Part shown: piece after piece, positions 46,101 to 55,100 of the stretch
Numbering within the stretch: position 1 is the stretch's first letter
Layout: every line of letters begins with the position of its first letter
DNA from: Paraktedonobacter sp034438135
GTDB lineage: Bacteria > Chloroflexota > Ktedonobacteria > Ktedonobacterales > Ktedonobacteraceae
Direction: 5' to 3'
DNA length: 64,000 nucleotides
Assembly (NCBI GenBank): GCA_034438135.1
Contig: DAOTTL010000489.1
Coordinates: 1 to 64,000, forward strand
Notes under the pieces: model-generated
Told to the model about the DNA's origin: nothing
What the model saw: only the letters and a program-made list of their open reading frames with translations
Database searches by the model: none
Made by a program: the position numbers and the translations under genes

Positions 46101-49100
46101 CGTCTCGATCTCTCCCAGTTCGATGCGATGTCCCTGTACCTTCACCTGTAGATCTTCGCGTCCCAGAAACTCGATCGTGCCATCGGGCATATAGCGGCCC
46201 ATATCGCCCGTTCGATATAAGCGTTTGGCCGTTCTCGGATCTTTCACGAAGCTAGCAGTTGTCTTCTGCTCGTCTCGCCAATAACCGAGAGCCAGCCCCT
46301 CATCGCCAATATAAAGCTGACCTGGAACCCAGACCGGGCATGGCTCCATAGCCTCGTGCAATATCTGCCAGCTCTGATTGCGCAAGGGATTGCCATATGG
46401 AATACTCTTCCAGTGCTCGGCTACCTGCACTACCGGGTAGTAGATTGACCAGATCGCCGCTTCAGTTGCTCCACCCAGACTGATCAGTTGGCTCTGTGGA
46501 CACCGATCCCATAGGCGCTGTGGCAGACTCAGTGCGATCCAATCCCCACTGAGCATTACCAGGCGCAGATCTGGGACCAGTTCCTCCGTTACTGTGTCCA
46601 TATATTCGAGCCACATCTCTAACAACGCTGGCACCGAATTCCAGATCGTTACTCCCTCCCGACGCACCAGTTGCAGCCAACGCCCGGGGTCGCGCCGCGC
46701 CTGTTCTTCCGGTAATATAAGCGTTGCACCAGCCGCTAACGTTCCGAAGATGTCGTAAACCGAGAGGTCAAAGCTAAGTGACGACAATCCCAACACACAA
46801 TCCTGAGAACTAACGCTAAAGCGTGCGTTGATATCCTCCAGAGTGTTGCATACACTGCGATGGTTCAGCATGACGCCTTTAGGTTCCCCTGTGGAACCGG
46901 AGGTGTAGATTACATATGCCAAAGCATCGGGCGAGACGACAGGTAGCACCAACGGATGGTCAGACTCACGCGGTTGCAAGGACTGCTCGCTGATGCTTAT
47001 AGAACACATTGAGGCAGGCAGTTCCAGCCTCTCAAGCAGGTCGGGTCGCGTGAGCGTAACGCTAATGCGGCCATGCTCTAGTAAAAACTGTCGTCGGAGC
47101 AGAGGAAGGGATGGATCAATCGGCACGTAAGCTGCACCAGCCATGCTGATCGCCAGTGCAGCTAGCACCTGTTGCCACCCTTTCTCCATCATCACTGCAA
47201 CCGTGTCTCCTGGCACCACACCCGCCGCCACCAGATCGACGGCCAATTGACGAGCGGCTAAAGCGAGCTGGCCATAGCAGAGGCGTTGGGCACCAGCGAC
47301 GACGGCGAGCGCCTCAGGATGCGCTGCGGCCTGACGCAGAAAACCGCTAAAGAGCAGATCGGAAGAGATGGTGGCCTGAGTAGCATTCACCTGCTCATAA
47401 AGTTCTCGTTGCCAGGTCGGAAGCAGAAAGGCTCGTCCTTGTAGATGCCAGGCAGCATCGGACTGCTCATTAGCCAACGTGTGAAGGAGGTATTGATAGG
47501 CGGCGAACATATCCTCAATCATATCCAGGGGAAACGCCTCGGCAACATAGTCCCAACGGAAGACCAGCGCTCCATTTTGCTCTGAAACTGCATGGTCAAG
47601 CAGAACCTGGGGGGTCTGAGTGATGCCGTAATGAAAGTTATCATGCCAGGTCGCGAGGGGTTTGTCCACAGAGTGGTTATCATCTATCAATGTGCTGGTA
47701 AGCACAATTGGCATCGCTGCTTGATGAACCCCCTCGCGTAACCTATTGAGTTCACGTAACACCTGGATACCCCCGAAATACTGGTGATCCAGGTCATCAA
47801 AAAGTTGTTTCTGCACAGCGGCAGCACGCTCTTGAAATGTAGCCTGTAAGCTGTTCACCTCCAACAAAACAAGCGAAGTAAAATCTCCGACAACTTGATT
47901 TATCTGAGCATGAACAGGCAATCGATTGAAAAGCGTCATATTTAGCGTAAAACGACTGCTCTTGCTCCACAAGGCGAGAATGTCAGCATAAGCCGCACAG
48001 ATAAAACCGGAAGGCGTCAAGTGTGAGGCGGCGAACCTTTTTTTTAGCCGCTGCCATACATCAGGTTCTAGCAAGCCATTTAACCGGGTAAAGTGGGGAG
48101 TATGCAGCGATCCAATGGCAACGGATTGGGGCAGTTCTGGCGCTGCGGGCAGATCCTTGAGCCGTTCCAACCAGTAGGCTCTTGCGCGTTGATAAAGAGG
48201 AGTAGCACGCAATGCTTGCTCGGTGTGTACATAATCTCTAAAAGAGATTGCAAGGTCAGGCAGCCTGACCTCTGGATTCTCGTAGAGGGCAAGCAATTCT
48301 TTCCCTAGAATACGGCGGCTCCAGGCATCACAAATGATAGAATCCAGACTGATATGCACGAGAGAAGTAGCATCACTACATTGTGTGACTTGCAGTTCAA
48401 AGAGCGGCCAATGATCGAGGGGATGAATTTGATGCGATAATTGTTGCCTGACTGCCTCCAGGTGGCTACGCATCACTTCAGCGCTGGCATTGCGTTGATC
48501 ATGAACACGTATCGTATACGCTGGCGGCTCTTTCAGAATGTATTGACCCTCTACTGTGACTATTGCCCGCAACATGCTATGGCGCTGGATCAACTTACGG
48601 ACAGCGGTTTGCAGCATTTCCACATCGAGCAAGGGAAACTGGAACTCAGAATAGTTGTGGGTAGAGACGTTGCCCAATTCAAGAGAGCTATTGCGCCCAA
48701 CGACATAGGCTTGTTGCACATCCGTTAACTCAAACGACTGGTAAAGCTGCTCGGGATGGAGTTGCGCTTGCGGGAGAAGATTGTCCTGAGCAGGAGATAC
48801 ATCCTGCGCCTGTTCGCACACCATAGCCAGGTCCGCGATCGTAGGATGCTCGAATAACATTCGTAAAGGCAGTTCAATGTGGAAGTGGGTACGCAAACGC
48901 GCGATGACTTCCATCGCCAGCAGAGAATGGCCTCCCAGAGTGAAGAAATTTTCTTCGACACTGATAGAATCGCGCTTCAGAATGTCGCACCAACAAGCCA
49001 CAATCCAACGCTCACTTGCGGTACGAGGCGCAACTATCGCGGTCGTCACTTGTCGTGACGTCAGATCTGGCCTGGGAAGAGCGCTACGATCTAGCTTTCC

Positions 49101-52100
49101 GTTCGCAGTCAGCGGAAATGCTGGTAGGAAGCGGAAAAACGCAGGAACCATCACGGACGGCAAATGAGTGCTCAAATACTTGCGCAGGACCGTGGCCAGT
49201 GCTTCCTCACTTTCATCAGACGTTGAAACGATGTAGGCCACCAGCGTATAGTCCTGGTCCTCACCCTTAAAAGCCACAACTTCACAGGCACTGACCCCCT
49301 CATAACGCGCCAGCACCGCCGCAATCTCACCGAGTTCGATACGTACGCCATGAATTTTTACTTGTTGATCAAGACGCCCCAGAATGTCGAGTCCACCGTC
49401 AAAGCGATAGCGCCCATAATCGCCCGTGTAATAGACAATATCGTGCTCGCTCCGCGTAAAAGGGTTGATACGAAAGCGGCTCTCTGGCTCAGCGCGTTGA
49501 TTGATATAGCCAAGCGTGCGGAATGGCGTGCGAATGACAATCTCCCCAATCTCTCCAATGCCACATAATGTATTCTGGGCGGTACAAACAAGCATTTGCG
49601 TCTCTGGCAAGGGCCGCCCAACTGGTTGAACAGGCAGCAACAACTGCTCTTCGCGCGGCACACAATAATAAGACTTGATGAACGTAGTCTCAGTAGGGCC
49701 ATAGAAATTGATAATCTCACCTGCCGCTGGAAATGCTCGTCGCCATTTTTGCACGAGCACATCCGTCATTGGCTCACCAGACCAGAAAAGCAAGCGCAAA
49801 TGGGATAAGGTCACCTGTGGCGGCGAGTGCTGTATCCATAATTGCACGATTGAGGGGATCGTGTGCAAAAGTGTGATCCGTTGCTGGTCCAACCAGGGCA
49901 AGATGTATTCAGCGCTTAACTCGTGGGGACGAGCGGGAATACATAACGTCGCTCCACTAACGAGCGGGAGAAACATATCGCGCAGAACTGCATCAAAGGA
50001 GAGACGAATAAGTTGAGCGCAACGATCTTCTGGCTCAATCTGAAATGTCTCACGTTGCCAGGTAAGAAAATGGCTCAACCCCTTATGTGATCCCAATATC
50101 CCTTTGGGCACACCAGTTGTGCCAGAAGTAAAGAAGATATAGGCGGGGTCGTTGCCTTGCAGTGCTGTCTGATGCTCAACATCTTCAAGTTCCGCCTCTT
50201 GCCGAGCAGGAACGAGGGGTGAAACGGGAAGAGTAGGAGAAGAAGTAAGTTCCTGGAGGTACGCTCTATCAACCTCAGGCGTCTCAATATAGAGTAAGCA
50301 TGTAGCACGGGCTTCTTGTAACATTTGTTGCTGGCGGGATCGCACCAGATCGGGGTCCACCAGCAAGAGCACACCGCCAGAGAGCAAAACGGCCAGGCAG
50401 CAGGAGACAAAGGCCGGGCAGGAAGGCCCATAAACGGCTATCACATCTCCTTTGCCTACGCCATGTAACCTCACCATTCTAGTTACACTTGCTGCATGCC
50501 GCACAACATCCTGGTATGTCCAACTGATTTCGCCCTGGCAGAGAGCAACCTGTGTCGGATACTGCCTGGCTTGAGCAAGAACGAGTTGAGGCAGACATGG
50601 ATACGACGATTCTACGATGGTAGTAGTGGGATCAGGTAGGAGTGCCAGAGCAGAGGACGTAACCAGTGAATATGCCGAAATGGCCTTCTCCGGCTCTGAG
50701 ATACACTGCCTCAAAAGATCGACATATTGCTCAAGCAACATAGCCATATGTTCAGAAGTGAAGAGGTCCGCCTGATAAATGTAGCGAATACGAAATGTCT
50801 GCTCTTGCTCGTTAATAGCGACGCTAAGCGGGAATTTGGCACCAGGCTGAGCCAGATCTACTTTAGAGATACGCATTCCTGGCAATTCCAATGTGACATT
50901 TGGCGTATTGTTAAAATTGAACAATATACTGAACAATGGGTTGTGCAGGTTATTTCGCTCCACCTGTATTTCCTGAATAATCTTCTCGAAAGGGACCTCT
51001 TGCGCTTCATATGCATCGACATTCATTTTGTACACACGCTTGAGCAGTTCTTCAAAAGAAGGATCACCGCTGGTATCAATACGCAGTGTGAGCGTATTGA
51101 TAAAACAACCAATGATGTGTTCCGTTTCTACCTGTGTACGTCCAGCAATTGGTGAACCTATTAAAAGATCCTGCTGGTGTGTCAGGCGTGCAATGAGCGT
51201 GCCAAAGGCGGCCAGGAGAACAATAAAGGGCGTTACTTTATAACGCTTGCCCAGATCATAGATTTCGCGTGCCAGGTTCTGAGCGATAGAGACCTCCTGA
51301 CATTCTCCCCGTATACTCCCAGAAGAGGCCACAGGATAATCGGCAGGCAACGCGGTAATGGGAAGTGGCTTATGTAACTGGTCTTTCCAGTAGGCTACTT
51401 GTTGATCAAAAATGCCCGCTGAGAAAGATGTGCGTTGCCAGTGAGCAAAATCCTTGTACTGGATAGGTAATTGCGGTAGCGCATATTCATGCATATCCGG
51501 AATATGTGTGTACAGATCCACGAGTTCTTGCGTCAGGATGTTCACAGACCAGCCATCCGAGATGATATGATGCATTGTAATAAGCAGGATATATTCCTCG
51601 CTGGCCATCTGGAGCAGATGAATACGCAAATGAGGTCCTTGTTCCACCTCAAATGGTCGCCACGCCTCTGCTGTCGCCAGTTTCTGCACTTCTAGCGTAC
51701 GCCTCTCCGGCGACAAAGCCTGTAAATCGATCACGGGCAATGCTATAGATGATGGTGCAACGATCTTTTGCCTGATCTGGCCCGCAACAAACTCAAACGT
51801 CGTCCTCAGGCTTTCATGCCGCGCAATAAGCACGTTACAACAAGTTCTCAAGCATGTCCGATCCAGTTTTCCTTGCAGGAGGAGCACGCCTGCTTCATTG
51901 TAGGCTGCACTGTCCGGTTCCAGATGAGCAAGAAACCAGAGGCGCTCTTGTGAAAATGAAAGTGGAAAGGTCTCCTGCGTCTCCAGGCGAGGAATTACAG
52001 ATTTTTTTGTGGCGTTGCTCCGTTTCTCTGACAACATACGTTGAAGAAGTACACGCCTCTCCGGTGAAAGGCTATCCATCGGTGGCAGCATATCTTTATT

Positions 52101-52103
52101 CAT
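43140..52103 (-). CDS. NRPS 2: C-A(unknown)-T-Cy-A(Cys)-T-C with C-terminal TauD/SyrP-like dioxygenase
   Basis: A 2987-residue synthetase; the start at 52103 (MNKDMLPP) lies 37 bp after NRPS 1, while the open frame extends back into that gene. Domains: C (about 40-475, MHHIISDG near 181), A1 (500-990, atypical, code DARHFSFFIK), T (1054), Cy (1105-1540, DSIICDAWS motif near 1258, then GDFTS), A2 (1560-2040, code DLYNMSLIWK, Cys), T (2129), C (2180-2620, MHHIIADA near 2324, last G replaced by A). From 2639 to the end is a Fe(II)/2-oxoglutarate oxygenase of the SyrP/AsnO kind, with metal ligands in QHNENSY and a distal His in LVAHGRAPFEG. No oxidase domain, so the product is a thiazoline. The dioxygenase probably hydroxylates Asn carried by NRPS 3. 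Confidence 0.92.
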   Translation of the reverse strand: MNKDMLPPMDSLSPERRVLLQRMLSEKRSNATKKSVIPRLETQETFPLSFSQERLWFLAHLEPDSAAYNEAGVLLLQGKLDRTCLRTCCNVLIARHESLRTTFEFVAGQIRQKIVAPSSIALPVIDLQALSPERRTLEVQKLATAEAWRPFEVEQGPHLRIHLLQMASEEYILLITMHHIISDGWSVNILTQELVDLYTHIPDMHEYALPQLPIQYKDFAHWQRTSFSAGIFDQQVAYWKDQLHKPLPITALPADYPVASSGSIRGECQEVSIAQNLAREIYDLGKRYKVTPFIVLLAAFGTLIARLTHQQDLLIGSPIAGRTQVETEHIIGCFINTLTLRIDTSGDPSFEELLKRVYKMNVDAYEAQEVPFEKIIQEIQVERNNLHNPLFSILFNFNNTPNVTLELPGMRISKVDLAQPGAKFPLSVAINEQEQTFRIRYIYQADLFTSEHMAMLLEQYVDLLRQCISEPEKAISAYSLVTSSALALLPDPTTTIVESSYPCLPQLVLAQARQYPTQVALCQGEISWTYQDVVRHAASVTRMVRLHGVGKGDVIAVYGPSCPAFVSCCLAVLLSGGVLLLVDPDLVRSRQQQMLQEARATCLLYIETPEVDRAYLQELTSSPTLPVSPLVPARQEAELEDVEHQTALQGNDPAYIFFTSGTTGVPKGILGSHKGLSHFLTWQRETFQIEPEDRCAQLIRLSFDAVLRDMFLPLVSGATLCIPARPHELSAEYILPWLDQQRITLLHTIPSIVQLWIQHSPPQVTLSHLRLLFWSGEPMTDVLVQKWRRAFPAAGEIINFYGPTETTFIKSYYCVPREEQLLLPVQPVGRPLPETQMLVCTAQNTLCGIGEIGEIVIRTPFRTLGYINQRAEPESRFRINPFTRSEHDIVYYTGDYGRYRFDGGLDILGRLDQQVKIHGVRIELGEIAAVLARYEGVSACEVVAFKGEDQDYTLVAYIVSTSDESEEALATVLRKYLSTHLPSVMVPAFFRFLPAFPLTANGKLDRSALPRPDLTSRQVTTAIVAPRTASERWIVACWCDILKRDSISVEENFFTLGGHSLLAMEVIARLRTHFHIELPLRMLFEHPTIADLAMVCEQAQDVSPAQDNLLPQAQLHPEQLYQSFELTDVQQAYVVGRNSSLELGNVSTHNYSEFQFPLLDVEMLQTAVRKLIQRHSMLRAIVTVEGQYILKEPPAYTIRVHDQRNASAEVMRSHLEAVRQQLSHQIHPLDHWPLFELQVTQCSDATSLVHISLDSIICDAWSRRILGKELLALYENPEVRLPDLAISFRDYVHTEQALRATPLYQRARAYWLERLKDLPAAPELPQSVAIGSLHTPHFTRLNGLLEPDVWQRLKKRFAASHLTPSGFICAAYADILALWSKSSRFTLNMTLFNRLPVHAQINQVVGDFTSLVLLEVNSLQATFQERAAAVQKQLFDDLDHQYFGGIQVLRELNRLREGVHQAAMPIVLTSTLIDDNHSVDKPLATWHDNFHYGITQTPQVLLDHAVSEQNGALVFRWDYVAEAFPLDMIEDMFAAYQYLLHTLANEQSDAAWHLQGRAFLLPTWQRELYEQVNATQATISSDLLFSGFLRQAAAHPEALAVVAGAQRLCYGQLALAARQLAVDLVAAGVVPGDTVAVMMEKGWQQVLAALAISMAGAAYVPIDPSLPLLRRQFLLEHGRISVTLTRPDLLERLELPASMCSISISEQSLQPRESDHPLVLPVVSPDALAYVIYTSGSTGEPKGVMLNHRSVCNTLEDINARFSVSSQDCVLGLSSLSFDLSVYDIFGTLAAGATLILPEEQARRDPGRWLQLVRREGVTIWNSVPALLEMWLEYMDTVTEELVPDLRLVMLSGDWIALSLPQRLWDRCPQSQLISLGGATEAAIWSIYYPVVQVAEHWKSIPYGNPLRNQSWQILHEAMEPCPVWVPGQLYIGDEGLALGYWRDEQKTTASFVKDPRTAKRLYRTGDMGRYMPDGTIEFLGREDLQVKVQGHRIELGEIETVLERHAGVKQAIVLIKGARLGSKRLVAYLILNAGQATLSRELLSDYLRQYLPEYMVPGSWLFLTDLPLTANGKVDRNALLTLEDQVQKNTTTTLALPHTFTEAQVLIAYQKILKTSPPGIHENFFGLGGDSLSAIQMTSYLSNVLNVNISLRGLFEHPIVQEFARFIDTLRSNGDSSTPIPSIDRSKELPISSTQERIWFLCQLEPDSSFYNLPTAVKLTGPLHLDTLQRSIREIIMRHETLRTIFQSRRGKAHLIIQPEAIFTLTPIDLCHLPSDQKQQEISRLLQQEANQPFDLHQDTLLRIRLLRTDDTVYILMVTMHHIIADARSMELFVRELMALYEAFRAQLPAPLPPPGHQFIDFVGWQKSQLENAQFQEQMHYWRHQLGLMPLQQELRTDYRPVELARSWRGGRKPVSLTKDQFDRLRTFCQRAGVTPFIALLTAYQVAISFHTTGKYVPVNVSVANRQRSETEEMIGLFLNTLIMNVDLSGNPTLQDLVQRVRATTLEGYRYQDLPFEHIVKDLQPRRSLNYAPFSRVAFGLHNTLLGERRLQDIVITPLETYRAMSKFDLELQLTNETDGLIGSFEYNATLFIGTTIETMIERFHALVTAFSERPEERLETFKRQLLTQQPHIKEKTMQNELNKPAPKKSRFASATPRAVNLAEMQLVKTHSLSPAQPMPLVIEPAHNGINVLDWLAHEKDFVEAQLLQYGALLLRGFRIGDVTRFEQLMKTLTPELLEYKERSTPRKQVNGNVYTSTEYPAYQWIPQHNENSYAHTWPLKIGFWCAQAATAGGETPITDSRLIYKALPEELKKPFLAKQVLYVRNYSNALDLSWQEGFQTSDRAEVERYCRSHQIEFEWCSADHLRTRQLRQAMAHHPRTGEPVWFNQAHLFHVAGLASSVRDALLAVVAEEDLPRMAYYGDGTRIDDDVIHAINDIYQKHSIFFPWQANDMMLVDNMLVAHGRAPFEGTRKILVAMAESYQAAN
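44187..44202 (-). promoter_or_regulatory. internal ribosome binding site and start codon before the dioxygenase part of NRPS 2
   Basis: Within the open NRPS 2 frame, AAAGGAG (44196-44202) stands 6 nt before an ATG (44187-44189). Translation from it would give a free 349-residue TauD/SyrP-like protein ending at 43140. This is as good as any start in the cluster. Confidence 0.6.
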
Positions 52104-52140
52104 TTTATAGATCTTTCTGCAAATTGAGTGCGTCTGACGA

Positions 52141-55100
52141 CTATCTATTATCACTGAGCCGTTGATGTACCTGCTCGTCGGAAAGTTGCTGAACAAAGAG
52201 GAGCATCTCCTGGAATTCCTTCTGGTCCTGTTCGGCACGCATCTGTTCAATTATCTGCGCAAGCTGTTGTAGATTAGCTGCCTCAAAGATAGCGGTTAAT
52301 GGTAGTTGTATTTGTAGCGTTTGCCGAATGCGTGAAACAACCTGTACAGCAAGAAGGGAGTGTCCGCCCAACTGAAAGAAGTTCTCTAATATACTCACCT
52401 GTTCCCTATGCAGGATAGCGCAAAAAATTCGCGCTACGGCCTTTTCTACAAGCGTCTCCGGCTCTACGAACGCAGTTAGAGAGGCTGTGGATAACTGTTG
52501 TGGGTCAGGGAGTGCTTTCAGGTCAAGTTTGCCATTGATTGTCAGTGGCAGAGCCTTCAACAGGAGAAACACGCCAGGCACCATGTAATATGGCAGGTGC
52601 TGGCGGGCAAAGGCACGCCACTCATCTATAGCGATGGTCTCTCCTTCCGGCTTCACAACCAGATAGGCAACAAGTACAGCCTCGTCCCCGCCCATGTGTC
52701 TGGCCATGACAACCGCGTTCTCAACCAGGGGATGGCCACGCAGAGCGTCTTGAATCTCTCCTAACTCGATACGGAAGCCACGCATCTTCACCTGATAATC
52801 ATTGCGCCCGAGAAAATCCAGGCTGCCATCAGGCAAAAAGCGTGCCAGGTCGCCAGTTCTATAGATCCTGGCGCCAGCTTGCTGGCTAAAAGGATGGGGC
52901 ACAAAACGCTCAGCCGTCAGATCTGGACGATTGAGATAGCCACGTGCAACACCGTCGCCACCAATGTACAACTCTCCGACGACGCCGGCGGGAACCAGCT
53001 GATACTCGCTATCAAGGACGTATACCTGCGTATTTGCTATAGGGTGTCCGATGGTGATGCGCTCCTGCTCTTGCGCGATGAAAGAACATGTTGACCAGAT
53101 AGTTGTCTCCGTCGGACCATACATGTTCCAGAGGCCAGCACCCATTGTGCTTAGTTGAGATGCGAGATCATGCGGGAGAGCCTCGCCGCCGCATAGCATC
53201 TTTAAGCGCTTGTTTCCTCGCCAACCAGCTCCCAATAACAAGCGCCAGGTTGCGGGGGTGGCCTGCAAGAGCGTTACTCCGCAACGCTCAATCCGCTCCG
53301 CCAGTGCAGTTCCATTACTCGCCTCCTCACGGCCAGCCAGTTCAACGCACCCTCCGACGAGTAGCGGCAGGAATAATTCCAACCCCGCGATATCAAAGGA
53401 AAGTGAGGTCACAGCCAACGCTACCTCAGCAGAGCCAACACCCAGTTGTTGCAGCATACCCTGCAAGAAATTAGCCAATGCCCTGTGAGAGATCGCAACT
53501 CCTTTAGGTATGCCGGTCGAGCCCGAGGTATAGATTACATATGCCAGATTCTCAGGCATGATGTACGACACAGGAGGAATATCCGCTTCCTGCCCCATAG
53601 TTTCCCAGGCTCGCTCAAGGATAAGCAAAGGAGCAGAAGAATAGGTCAGGCTTTCCTGCAAATGCTGCGAGGTGATAAGCAACAACACTTCCGCATCCCG
53701 TAGCATAAAGGAGAGACGCTCCTGAGGATATGAAGGGTCAAGCGGCACATAGGCACCATTGGCCTTCAATGTCGCATAGATGGCAATGAACAGATCAAGC
53801 GTTCTATCTAAGCAGATAGCAACGCGACTATCTGGCCCCACGCCAGCGCGTTGCAGCACATGGGCCAGTTGATTTGAGCGACGTTCTAGCTCTCCATAGG
53901 TCAGCATCTCTCCCTGAAAGACGAGTGCAGGCTTCGCTGGATGTTCTCTTGCTTGTTTCTGGAAGAGCGTCACCACTGTTTCAGTGTGATCGTATGCCCT
54001 GTACGTATCATTCCAGTGTAGTAGCATTGTGCGCTGCTCTTCTGGTGAGAGGAGTTGCAGATTGTCACAGCTACGCTCCGGGTCTATTGCCATGCTTGTT
54101 AACGCGCGTGAGAAATAGGCTCCGATCAACGCCGCCTGTTCCCTACTCAGCACCTTCGTGCTGTAATCAAGCGACAGGCGTATTTGAAGACTCACATGGT
54201 CAATATTGCACTGAATGGTGAGCGGGTAAAATGTTTGTTCTGAGGCATAACTATCGAGAATATGCGCGTCGTTTATGAGATCGTAAACATGGAAGTGCGT
54301 AAAGTTGAATACCGTTTCAAAGAGGATCTGCCTATTGCGTTGTTGCTGCAAAAGTGCGATGGGATAACGCCGATAGAGCAGTAACTCTTGCTCGGCAAGA
54401 AATACTTTCTGGATAAGATCGTTCCATTTCTCGTGAGAAGAGAGCTTCAGGCGAAAAGGTAGGGCATTTAAAAAGATCCCAATAATCTTGTCTCCATCAT
54501 TTTTCTCTGGACGCCCGTTACTAATCAAGCCGGTCAGCACATCAGCACTGCCATAGAGCAGGCTCATAACACGCATATGCGCGGCTAGCAGAATACTCTT
54601 TAGAGGGACCTGCAACTGCCGGGCAAGCTGCCTGAGAGCCGTAGAGATCTCAGGCGCAACTGGCACATCTACGCGCTGAATAAGCAACGAATCTTCGACT
54701 GTTTGCGCCTCTATGCGCGGCGGCAATGTATGAATGACAGCATCTTGTAATATCTCTTGCCAATAGTGCTGTGCCGTCTCAGATTGCTTCTGTTGAAGCT
54801 CTAGCCACACATAATCACGGAAGGACGCTTGTAGTCGGGAGCGTGGCGTTACTGCGTCGCCACGAAGCAATAATAGATAGTAATCAAGCAGTTCGGTCAG
54901 AACAAGAGCTACGCTCCATCCATCCAGAAAAGGCTCACTCATTGTCAACTGGAATGTTTCATCTGTTCTTCTATGCACAGAGAAACGAGCTAGCGGCAGC
55001 ATATTCCACTCTATTGACCGCTTCTTTTCTTGCTCAATAAAGGTTGCCAGGGCTGCCTCCTGCTCATCCACTGCATAGTGCCGTATATCGACAACTCTCA

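Noticed and set aside
47156..47350. Small frames antisense to the NRPS genes
   Set aside because: All lie within well-supported synthetase domains on the other strand.
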